Below, in pieces: positions 23,197 through 30,271 of a stretch of DNA of 34,784 nucleotides. Under the pieces are notes generated by a model that did not search any database, was not told the origin of the DNA, and worked only from the letters and a program-made list of their open reading frames with translations. A program made the translations under genes and the position numbers. The stretch is taken from the NCBI GenBank assembly GCA_902798425.1, contig CADBWR010000028.1, positions 1-34,784 on the forward strand, written 5' to 3'. Each line of letters starts with the position of its first letter. Within the stretch, counting starts at the first letter, position 1. Source of the stretch: an uncultured Bacteroidales bacterium. Lineage in GTDB: Bacteria; Bacteroidota; Bacteroidia; Bacteroidales; Bacteroidaceae.

Positions 23197-24888
23197 ATGG
23201 AATCATTTGAATGGTTAACTAATTTGTTCACGACAACCGACTCTGTAGCGCATATCGTCCTGCTTTATGCTGTGGTGATTGCTACAGGCGTGTATTTAGG
23301 AAAGATTAAAATTGGAGGTATCTCACTTGGTGTGACATTTGTATTGTTTGCTGGCATTATTGCCGGCCACATAGGGTTCACCGCCCCCACTCCAATTCTT
23401 ACCTTTATTCAGGATTTTGGCCTTATTCTATTCGTCTTCATGATAGGTATGCAGGTAGGGCCTGGTTTTTTTGAGAGTTTTGGCAAAGCCGGCGTTAAGC
23501 TCAACGCGCTATCAACCACCGCTATCGCACTGAACATCCTTGTGATGTTTGCCTGTTACTTCATCTTCTTCGACACGAAGAATCCCCACAGTCTGCCAAT
23601 GATGGTTGGTACACTGTATGGTGCAGTCACTAACACTCCGGGTCTTGGTGCTGCCAACGAGGCATTGGGTAGCGTTTTTGGCCAGAATGCGCCACAGATA
23701 GCTTCTGCTTATGCTTGTGCTTATCCGCTTGGTGTACTCGGCATTATTGGTGCTACTATATTAATAAGGTATATATGCAAGATACGCCTGGAGAAAGAAG
23801 AGGCTGACCTGAGTGCATTAGAAGAAACCAGCGCCAACAAAAAGCCTTACAAGATGCACTTGGAAGTCACCAACAAATACTTAGAGGGCAAGACACTATT
23901 ACAGGTTCATGATTTTCTGAACCGCGACTTCGTGGTGTCACGTATCGTTCATGAGGGTGAACTGTCGATACCAAACAGTAAGACGGTGTTCCACCTGGGT
24001 GACCAGATGCTTATCGTTTGTGCCGAGGCAGACCAGGAGGCTATCATGGCCTTCATCGGTCCCAAACTCGACATCGACTTCGAACAGTCTGACCAGCCAC
24101 TGGTGTCAAAGCGCATCTTAATTACCAATCCCAAGATTAATGGTAAGTCGTTGGCATCGATGCACTTCTCCAGCATGCATGGCGTCAATGTGACACGCGT
24201 CACCCGTCAGGGCATGGACATCTTCGCCAGTGCCTCACTGCCTTTGCAGGTAGGTGACCGCATCATGGTTGTAGGCCCTGAAGATGCTGTAGACCGCGTA
24301 GCCAACAAGATGGGCAACAGCATCCGCCGACTGAATGCTCCAAACATTGCCACCATATTCGTTGGCATCATCATCGGTATCATTTTCGGCTCACTGCCCA
24401 TCGCAATACCGGGAATGCCTGTACCTTTGAAACTCGGTATTGCCGGAGGTCCGCTGATTATCGCCATTCTGATTGGTCGCTACGGCTATAAGATACATCT
24501 GGTGACATACACGACGACATCGGCAAATATGATGCTGCGTGAGATTGGACTGGCCCTCTTCTTGGCCAGTGTAGGAATCAAAGCCGGTGCCGGATTCTTT
24601 GAGACGGTGGTACAGGGTGACGGTTTGCTTTATGTACTCACAGGTTTCATGATAACCGTTATTCCTATCTTGATAGTCGGTCCGATAGCCCGCTTGCGCT
24701 ACAAATTCAACTACTTTACGATTATGGGTATGATAGCAGGTACCTATACCGACCCCCCTGCATTAGCCTATGCCAACAGCATCTGTTCAAAGGAAGCACC
24801 TGCAGTAGGATATTCCACGGTTTATCCACTCTCTATGTTCCTGCGCATCTTCACCGCACAGATGGTTGTGCTGTTCTTCTGCGGATAA
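23197..24888 (+). CDS. AspT/YidE-family (AAEx) transporter
   Basis: The protein has about 563 residues with two membrane halves (~residues 15-190 and ~385-563) flanking a soluble centre. The centre contains two TrkA-C-like (RCK_C) domains: [24 protein letters not shown] and [22 protein letters not shown], each followed by a GDQ/GDR...MIV(C/V) strand. The membrane halves hold the family's [17 protein letters not shown] and [17 protein letters not shown]. The family includes aspartate:alanine exchangers and the corynebacterial succinate exporter SucE. It leads a probable operon with OadG-like, biotin carrier and OadB genes and is divergent from mutAB, so dicarboxylate export is a reasonable but unproven role. 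The start at 23197 was chosen from the promoter position. Confidence 0.88.
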   Translation: MESFEWLTNLFTTTDSVAHIVLLYAVVIATGVYLGKIKIGGISLGVTFVLFAGIIAGHIGFTAPTPILTFIQDFGLILFVFMIGMQVGPGFFESFGKAGVKLNALSTTAIALNILVMFACYFIFFDTKNPHSLPMMVGTLYGAVTNTPGLGAANEALGSVFGQNAPQIASAYACAYPLGVLGIIGATILIRYICKIRLEKEEADLSALEETSANKKPYKMHLEVTNKYLEGKTLLQVHDFLNRDFVVSRIVHEGELSIPNSKTVFHLGDQMLIVCAEADQEAIMAFIGPKLDIDFEQSDQPLVSKRILITNPKINGKSLASMHFSSMHGVNVTRVTRQGMDIFASASLPLQVGDRIMVVGPEDAVDRVANKMGNSIRRLNAPNIATIFVGIIIGIIFGSLPIAIPGMPVPLKLGIAGGPLIIAILIGRYGYKIHLVTYTTTSANMMLREIGLALFLASVGIKAGAGFFETVVQGDGLLYVLTGFMITVIPILIVGPIARLRYKFNYFTIMGMIAGTYTDPPALAYANSICSKEAPAVGYSTVYPLSMFLRIFTAQMVVLFFCG

Positions 24889-24942
24889 CAGCCCAATATG
24901 AACAAAAGACTTATATATACACATACACCAACAATAAAAACA

Positions 24943-25980
24943 ATGAAAAGAATGAGACTCCTTTTAGGAGCGCTTGTGGTCTTAGCCTCGTTACCGGTGA
25001 TGGCACAGATGGACGCCAGCATCAAACTAAACGAGGTCTTGACGCACAACGAGAACAGTTTGATTGACGAATACGGAGAACGTCATGCGTGGGTAGAGAT
25101 AGCCAATATCTCTCACTCTACGTACAACATCCGTGGGATGTACCTCACGACAGACCGCTCTGTACTCGACAAGAAAATGAGTGTGCCGGAACGTATCAAG
25201 CGCATGAGCCAAATTCCCAATGGCGATGTCCGCACGAACCTGAACGGCAGACAACTTATTGTCTTCCAGCTCGACAGCAATCCTGCTATGGGTTCGCTCC
25301 ATCTCTCTGTACCTGTAGATGCTACTAAACCCTTATGGATAGCGCTCTACAACGGTAATGCCACACAGCTCATCGACTCTATTACTGTTCCCGTACTAGC
25401 TGCTGACCAGTCGTTTGCCCGCATAGCGAACAATGGCATTCGCAGCGATTGGGAAACAAAGTCTGCAGACCGCGTAACGCCAGGAATACAAAACCAGACG
25501 GTAGTCAGCGAGTCGAAGATAGAGAAATTCAAACGTGAAGACCCCTATGGTGTCGGCATGTCTATCATGGCTATGAGCATTGTCTTCTTCTGCCTGGCAC
25601 TGCTATGGATTATCTTCACCCTCTTTGGCCTATTGATGCGCCACATGGAGACAGCGAAGAAAGTAGTTCACCACCAGCCTATCAAGCCTATCACCAAGAC
25701 CGTTGAAATGACCTTGGAAGTTGGTCACAAGACTGGTGTCATCCTACAGGAAGGCTTGAAGACCAAGGGTATCGACAAGGAGGTCTACATGGCTGTTATC
25801 GGAATGGCTCTGAAACAGTACCTGGATGACGTCCACGATGTAGAATCTGGCATTATCACCATCAAGTCGAAAGAAACAGATTGGGATGATGAATACAGTC
25901 AGATGACTCAGTTCCACTCTCCCATTCTTCCATCCATGCCACAGAATCTGAAGATTCCCACAGGTCCAGAGTTGAAGTAA
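24943..25980 (+). CDS. OadG-like gamma subunit with N-terminal lamin-tail domain
   Basis: The protein has about 345 residues with a signal peptide (MKRMRLLLGALVVLASLPVMAQ). Next comes a beta-rich extracytoplasmic domain (ASIKLNEVLTHNENSLIDEYGERHAWVEIANIS...NIRGMYLT), which matches the lamin-tail fold (LTD). After it a single membrane helix runs at ~204-232 (VGMSIMAMSIVFFCLALLWII), in the arrangement of OadG subunits, followed by a cytoplasmic tail. OadG anchors biotin-dependent decarboxylase sodium pumps. An ATG at 24898 would add 15 residues before the signal peptide and is less likely. It is 54 bases after the transporter and 32 before the biotin carrier. The LTD fusion is a Bacteroidetes variation; its role is unknown. 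Confidence 0.82.
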   Translation: MKRMRLLLGALVVLASLPVMAQMDASIKLNEVLTHNENSLIDEYGERHAWVEIANISHSTYNIRGMYLTTDRSVLDKKMSVPERIKRMSQIPNGDVRTNLNGRQLIVFQLDSNPAMGSLHLSVPVDATKPLWIALYNGNATQLIDSITVPVLAADQSFARIANNGIRSDWETKSADRVTPGIQNQTVVSESKIEKFKREDPYGVGMSIMAMSIVFFCLALLWIIFTLFGLLMRHMETAKKVVHHQPIKPITKTVEMTLEVGHKTGVILQEGLKTKGIDKEVYMAVIGMALKQYLDDVHDVESGIITIKSKETDWDDEYSQMTQFHSPILPSMPQNLKIPTGPELK

Positions 25981-26012
25981 AGTTTATTGTTTAATGTATA
26001 GCGTTTAAAGAT

Positions 26013-26474
26013 ATGAACAAATATCAATATAAAGTACAAGGTGTTGACTACGAAGTAGAAATCGAGGATGTTGAAGGCAACATCGCTAAAGTCAACGTCA
26101 ACGGCATTCCTTTTGAGGTAGAGATGCAGCGTCCTATCAATGCTGCCAAGCATCCCAGCATTGTCAAACCCAAGGTTGCTGCACCTGTAGCACCAGCCGC
26201 CACAGCAGCACCTGCTGCTCCTGCTGCTCCTCAGCAGAAACAGCCTGCCGCAGCAGCCAGTGGCAACAGCGTCAAGGCTCCTCTGCCTGGCACCATTACT
26301 GCAGTACAAGTAAAAGTGGGTGACACTGTGAATATTGGCGATGTCGTCGTCATTCTGGAAGCCATGAAGATGCAGAACAACATTGAGGCTGAATATGCTG
26401 GTACGATTACCGCTGTCAACGTTGTCCCCGGTGACTCTGTCATGGAAGGAAGTGTGTTGCTGACCATCGGTTAA
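26013..26474 (+). CDS. Biotin carboxyl carrier protein of a decarboxylase sodium pump
   Basis: The 153-residue protein carries carboxyl-biotin between the carboxyltransferase and the membrane decarboxylase. The C-terminal biotinyl domain (~86-153) has the EAMKM motif with biotinylated K119 and the paired strand GDSVMEGSVLLTIG. An Ala/Pro-rich flexible linker (~54-82) connects it to an N-terminal ~50-residue domain (NKYQYKVQGVDYEVEIEDVEG). This layout equals the gamma/delta-type biotin subunits of methylmalonyl-CoA and glutaconyl-CoA decarboxylases. It lies between the OadG-like and OadB genes. Confidence 0.92.
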   Translation: MNKYQYKVQGVDYEVEIEDVEGNIAKVNVNGIPFEVEMQRPINAAKHPSIVKPKVAAPVAPAATAAPAAPAAPQQKQPAAAASGNSVKAPLPGTITAVQVKVGDTVNIGDVVVILEAMKMQNNIEAEYAGTITAVNVVPGDSVMEGSVLLTIG

Positions 26475-26498
26475 ATTGATAATTGAAAATTGACAAGT

Positions 26499-27650
26499 AT
26501 GTGGCAATTTATCATTGAAAACTTCCATGAGTTTCTGACCTATACAGGCTTTGCCAATGTAACGGCAGGAAACCTCATTATGATAGTTGTTGGGGCTTTC
26601 TTTATCTGGCTCGCCATCAAGAAGGATTTCGAACCTCTGTTGCTCGTCCCCATAGGGTTGGGCATCATCCTCGGCAATATTCCCTTCCGTGCTGACGCCG
26701 GACTGGAGATCGGCCTCTATGAGGACAACTCTGTACTGAACATCTTCTATCAAGGTGTGCGTCAAGGCTGGTATCCACCACTCATCTTCCTCGGCATTGG
26801 TGCCATGACCGACTTCTCGGCACTACTGGCCAATCCAAAGCTGATGCTTATTGGTGCCGCTGCACAGTTTGGTATCTTTGGAGCATACATGTTTGCATTG
26901 GCATTGGGCTTTGAGCCTAACCAGGCAGCAGGTATCGCTATCATCGGTGGTGCTGACGGTCCTACGGCCATCTTCCTCAGCAGCAAGCTATCGCCCAACT
27001 TGATGGGCGCCATTGCGGTATGTGCCTACTCATACATGGCGCTGGTACCGCTGATTCAGCCGCCATTGATGCGTCTGCTCACCACCAAGAAGGAGCGCCT
27101 CATCAAGATGAAGCCTGCCCGTCAGGTATCGCAGGCAGAACGTATCCTGTTCCCCATTGTCGGATTGCTGCTGACCACTTTCATCGTACCTTCCGGTCTT
27201 CCTCTGCTGGGCATGCTGTTCTTCGGCAACCTACTGAAGGAGAGTGGTAAGACCACCCGTCTGGCTAAAACTGCCGGTGCAGCCCTGAACGATATCGTCG
27301 TCATGCTGCTGGGCCTCACAGTTGGTTGTTCAACACAGGCCTCTGAGTTCCTGACCATGAACACCATCTACATCTTCGCCATCGGCGCCGGTGCCTTCAT
27401 CATTGCAACGATGAGCGGTGTCTGCTTCGTTAAGTTGATGAACGTCTTCCTGCCTAAGGATAAGAAACTGAACCCGCTGATTGGTAATGCAGGTGTGAGT
27501 GCTGTACCTATGGCTGCTCGCATTTCCAACAACCTGGGACTGGAGTACGACCGCCACAACTTCCTGCTCATGCATGCCATGGGTCCCAATGTGGCTGGTG
27601 TCATTGGCTCAGCAGTGGCTGCAGGCGCCTTGCTTGGATTCCTGTCATAG
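26499..27650 (+). CDS. Sodium-pumping decarboxylase beta subunit (OadB/MmdB family)
   Basis: This 383-residue integral membrane protein decarboxylates carboxyl-biotin and exports Na+. Family signatures are FEPLLLVPIGLGIILGNIP, FLGIGAMTDFSALLANPKL, GIAIIGGADGPTAIFLSSKLSPNL, CAYSYMALVPLIQPP and GNAGVSAVPMAARISNN. About nine to eleven hydrophobic segments are visible. The ATG at 26499 is used; an in-frame TTG at 26490 is less likely. With mutAB and the biotin carrier the expected substrate is (S)-methylmalonyl-CoA, giving propionyl-CoA, although oxaloacetate cannot be excluded from the beta subunit alone. No carboxyltransferase alpha gene is in the window. Confidence 0.94.
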   Translation: MWQFIIENFHEFLTYTGFANVTAGNLIMIVVGAFFIWLAIKKDFEPLLLVPIGLGIILGNIPFRADAGLEIGLYEDNSVLNIFYQGVRQGWYPPLIFLGIGAMTDFSALLANPKLMLIGAAAQFGIFGAYMFALALGFEPNQAAGIAIIGGADGPTAIFLSSKLSPNLMGAIAVCAYSYMALVPLIQPPLMRLLTTKKERLIKMKPARQVSQAERILFPIVGLLLTTFIVPSGLPLLGMLFFGNLLKESGKTTRLAKTAGAALNDIVVMLLGLTVGCSTQASEFLTMNTIYIFAIGAGAFIIATMSGVCFVKLMNVFLPKDKKLNPLIGNAGVSAVPMAARISNNLGLEYDRHNFLLMHAMGPNVAGVIGSAVAAGALLGFLS

Positions 27651-27662
27651 AAATGTAAGACC

Positions 27663-28289
27663 ATGCACATTGCAGTAGCAGGAAATATTGGAAGCGGAAA
27701 GTCGACACTGACGGAGTTACTGGCCAAGCACTACGGCTGGGAAGCCCGCTTTGAGGCTGTTGACCACAACCCCTATCTGGAAGACTATTATCGCGACATC
27801 TACCGATGGTCGTTCAATTTGGAAGTGTACTTCCTGAAAGAACGTTTCCGTGACTTGATAGACATTGCCAACGCTGACCATACAATCATTCAAGACCGTA
27901 CTATTTACGAGGGTGTCTACGTCTTTATGGAGAACAACAAGGCTATGGGGCATCTCTCCGACCGCGACTACGAAACCTTCATGGAACTCTTCGACCAGAT
28001 GATGACCGTCGTACGTCCACCAGAGCTGATGATCTACCTGCGTGCCTCTGTGCCCCATCTGGTTGGCAATATCCAGAAGCGTGGCCGTGAATACGAGCAA
28101 AGCATTCAATTGGAATATCTGCAGAATCTCAACAAACGGTACGACGATTTCATCTACCACAAGTACCCCGGCAAGGTGATGACTGTCGAGAAGGACCAGC
28201 TGGACTACCTTAACAACCCTAAGGACTTAGCCCAGATTATCGACCGCATCGACAGCACGCTCTTTGGGCTATTCTCCGACAACGTATGA
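27663..28289 (+). CDS. Deoxynucleoside kinase, copy 1
   Basis: The 208-residue protein phosphorylates deoxynucleosides for salvage. It has the P-loop GNIGSGKS (7-14), the substrate-binding WSFNLEVYFLKERF, the DRT motif in QDRTIYEG (DRS-like, base/sugar contact) and the LID arginines in KRGREYEQ. These are typical of the deoxyadenosine/deoxyguanosine kinase branch. It starts 12 bases after oadB and is followed after 45 bases by a close paralog. A heterodimer like the lactobacillus dAK/dGK pair is plausible. Confidence 0.92.
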   Translation: MHIAVAGNIGSGKSTLTELLAKHYGWEARFEAVDHNPYLEDYYRDIYRWSFNLEVYFLKERFRDLIDIANADHTIIQDRTIYEGVYVFMENNKAMGHLSDRDYETFMELFDQMMTVVRPPELMIYLRASVPHLVGNIQKRGREYEQSIQLEYLQNLNKRYDDFIYHKYPGKVMTVEKDQLDYLNNPKDLAQIIDRIDSTLFGLFSDNV

Positions 28290-28334
28290 CGTTGACTGTT
28301 TAATTTTAAATGTTTAATCTTTAATCTACAAGAT

Positions 28335-28955
28335 ATGCACATCGCAGTAGCAGGAAACATAGGTAGTGGCAAAACCACTCTGACCAAGATGCTGGCCCAT
28401 CGATACGGATGGACACCCCGTTTCGAACCCGTTGACAACAACCCCTATCTGGCTGACTTCTATGCCGACATGCCCCGCTGGTCGTTCAATCTTCAGATAT
28501 ATTTCCTCAATAAGCGTTTCAAGGAGGTTGTAGAGATTTCTAAATCTCCAGAGACCATTATCCAGGATCGTACCATCTTTGAGGACGCCCGCATCTTCGC
28601 ACCGAACCTGCATGGACAAGGGATGATGTCTGACAGAGACTTTGCCAACTATACTGACCTTTTCGATTTGATGATGTCACTGGTAAAACTACCCGACTTG
28701 ATGATTTACATCCGTTCGAGCATTCCCACACTGGTTGCGCAGATTCAGAAACGTGGCCGCGAATACGAGCAGACCATGCGCCTGGACTATTTGGAAGGTC
28801 TGTCAAAGCGCTATGAAGAATGGATTAGCAGCTATAAAGGGCAACTTATCATCATTGAAGGAGACACCTGTAAATTTGGAGAGAACGCCGAAGACTTCAA
28901 ACAGGTTACAGACATGATAGACGCCAAACTCTATGGTCTGTTCCCAATGGAGTAG
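28335..28955 (+). CDS. Deoxynucleoside kinase, copy 2
   Basis: This 206-residue paralog of the preceding gene keeps the P-loop GNIGSGKT (7-14), RWSFNLQIYFLNKRF, QDRTIFED and QKRGREYEQ. The two differ around the substrate pocket (ARIFAPNLHGQGMMSDRDFAN here, VYVFMENNKAMGHLSDRDYET in copy 1), which suggests different base preferences. It is last in the rightward operon. The gap before it (28290-28334) is an AT-rich spacer of repeated TTTAATnTTTAA-like words. Confidence 0.92.
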   Translation: MHIAVAGNIGSGKTTLTKMLAHRYGWTPRFEPVDNNPYLADFYADMPRWSFNLQIYFLNKRFKEVVEISKSPETIIQDRTIFEDARIFAPNLHGQGMMSDRDFANYTDLFDLMMSLVKLPDLMIYIRSSIPTLVAQIQKRGREYEQTMRLDYLEGLSKRYEEWISSYKGQLIIIEGDTCKFGENAEDFKQVTDMIDAKLYGLFPME

Positions 28956-28994
28956 CTGTTAGCCAATTGCCAAAAGCCAAAAGCCAGGAGCCAA

Positions 28995-29651
28995 CTACCG
29001 GCGACGCTTGCGACTCTTCGCCCTCTTGTAACGATGGCGTCGCGAAGCCTTACGGCGTTTGGATATCTTTTTCTTATGCACCTCAGGCGGTGCCGTACTC
29101 TTCCATGTCACGCAGTCCTCTGCAGTATAATAAGGTACGTCGTCATTCGGATTACGCTCACAATACTTCAAGATGGCGTAATAATCAATGTTACGCACTT
29201 TGTGGTTTTCATAGAACCATATTTCCACAGTAGACTGCGCCGTCGCAATCATAACGATATCGCGATCAAAATCCACGTACCAACGGGCAAAACGATGGCT
29301 GCGTACTGTCGACTCCCACGTAGGCTTGCCATAGTGTTTCTGCATCCACTTCATTAAAGCCACATAATCCTCGTTTTGACTGATTTCCTGCTTACTGCGA
29401 GTGGTCAACAGCAGATGACTGCACCCGACGGTATCTTTGTTAGCGGCAATTGTCAGCCAGACATCTAACCCGGCGATGCGTCCTGACAGGCTATTGGCAT
29501 CCTCCTGTTGGAGTCCTTTTTCCAGCAATGCACCCATCAGCTCTTGCGGACTCTGCGACAGTGGCAATCCTACAAAATCTGTATGTCTCTGAGCTGTCGC
29601 TACAAGGGGCAATAACAGCACAATTACTATCTGAATTAAATATTTTTTCAT
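28995..29651 (-). CDS. Secreted protein with a highly basic C-terminal tail
   Basis: The function is not recognised. The precursor of about 218 residues has a signal peptide (MKKYLIQIVIVLLLPLVATAQ). The mature part starts RHTDFVGLPLSQSPQELMGALLEKGL, and contains VDFDRDIVMIATAQSTVEIWFYENHKVRN and DYYAILKYCERNP. The final 30 or so residues are almost only Lys/Arg (KKKISKRRKASRRHRYKRAK and more), which could bind nucleic acid, lipid phosphate or cell wall. I use the ATG at 29651 because it starts the signal peptide and follows the promoter; the frame is open further upstream past the promoter. It is divergent from the RsbW-like gene. Confidence 0.75.
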   Translation of the reverse strand: MKKYLIQIVIVLLLPLVATAQRHTDFVGLPLSQSPQELMGALLEKGLQQEDANSLSGRIAGLDVWLTIAANKDTVGCSHLLLTTRSKQEISQNEDYVALMKWMQKHYGKPTWESTVRSHRFARWYVDFDRDIVMIATAQSTVEIWFYENHKVRNIDYYAILKYCERNPNDDVPYYTAEDCVTWKSTAPPEVHKKKISKRRKASRRHRYKRAKSRKRRR

Positions 29652-29672
29652 TTTTCTGCAAAAAATCAGTTG

Positions 29673-29680
29673 CAAAGGTA
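29673..29680 (-). promoter_or_regulatory. Promoter -7 box for the basic-tail protein
   Basis: Minus-strand TACCTTTG, 21 bases before the start at 29651; back-to-back with the plus-strand box at 29703. Confidence 0.55.
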
Positions 29681-29702
29681 CACATAATTCGTGAATTATT
29701 CC

Positions 29703-29710
29703 TATCTTTG
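29703..29710 (+). promoter_or_regulatory. Promoter -7 box for the RsbW-like gene
   Basis: TATCTTTG, 25 bases before the ATG at 29736. No clear -33 is seen. Confidence 0.55.
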
Positions 29711-29735
29711 TAGCCAAATATGAAAATTTAATCGT

Positions 29736-30149
29736 ATGCAACACAGCATTACCCTTACCAATGACATCCAACAAGTGCCACAATTGGCCGATTTTGTCGA
29801 TATGGTGTGTGAAGAAGTAGGTATGGATATGGCGATAGCCATCCAGATGAATCTTGCTATGGAGGAGGCCGTAGTCAACGTGATGGATTACGCCTACCCT
29901 GCTGGCACTGTAGGCGACGTTACCATCGAGGCTGAATCCGATGACAACCAGCTACAGTTCACCATTATTGATAGTGGCACCCCCTTTGACCCTACAGCCA
30001 AAGAGGAAGTAGACACCACCCTTAGTGCCGAGGAACGCCCAATTGGCGGATTGGGCATTCATCTAGTGCGTCAGTTGATGGACAGCATCAATTACGAGCG
30101 TATTGACGAAAAAAATATTCTGACTCTCCGCAAGAAAATTGACAAATAG
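29736..30149 (+). CDS. RsbW/SpoIIAB-like anti-sigma-type serine kinase
   Basis: The 137-residue protein is a stand-alone GHKL ATPase. It shows the N box NLAMEEAVVNVMDYAYP (E43/E44, N48), the G1 box DSGTPFDP (79-86) and the G2 box GGLGIHLV (104-111). These match RsbW/SpoIIAB/BtrW kinases, which phosphorylate a STAS-domain antagonist and sequester a partner. A STAS gene lies 3.9 kb downstream in the same direction, with an ABC transporter and a lipoprotein between. Bacteroidetes lack SigB, so the regulated partner is unknown and may not be a sigma factor. Confidence 0.9.
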   Translation: MQHSITLTNDIQQVPQLADFVDMVCEEVGMDMAIAIQMNLAMEEAVVNVMDYAYPAGTVGDVTIEAESDDNQLQFTIIDSGTPFDPTAKEEVDTTLSAEERPIGGLGIHLVRQLMDSINYERIDEKNILTLRKKIDK

Positions 30150-30191
30150 CACATTATGCAAGGTTAAATGCACTGAATTTAATGATTTTTA

Positions 30192-30213
30192 ACTGCGTTA
30201 AGTAGACCGCAGT
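30192..30213 (+). terminator. Weak stem-loop after the RsbW-like gene
   Basis: ACTGCG (30192-30197) can pair with CGCAGT (30208-30213), followed by GTGAGATTTTT. The stem is short, so this may be an attenuator or chance. Confidence 0.3.
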
Positions 30214-30226
30214 GTGAGATTTTTAA

Positions 30227-30234
30227 TAATTTTG
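30227..30234 (+). promoter_or_regulatory. Candidate -7 box for the ABC transporter gene
   Basis: TAATTTTG followed by CAAGC, 37 bases before the ATG at 30272. No convincing -33; the box may supplement readthrough from the RsbW-like gene. Confidence 0.4.
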
Positions 30235-30271
30235 CAAGCAATACATATACGGCATCAAGCCACCCTGAGAG

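Noticed and set aside
25908-26765. 285-codon minus-strand frame across the biotin carrier
   Set aside because: It overlaps three genuine plus-strand genes and shows only antisense composition.
29652-29783. 44-residue N-terminal extension of the basic-tail protein
   Set aside because: It precedes the signal peptide and crosses the promoter box at 29673-29680.
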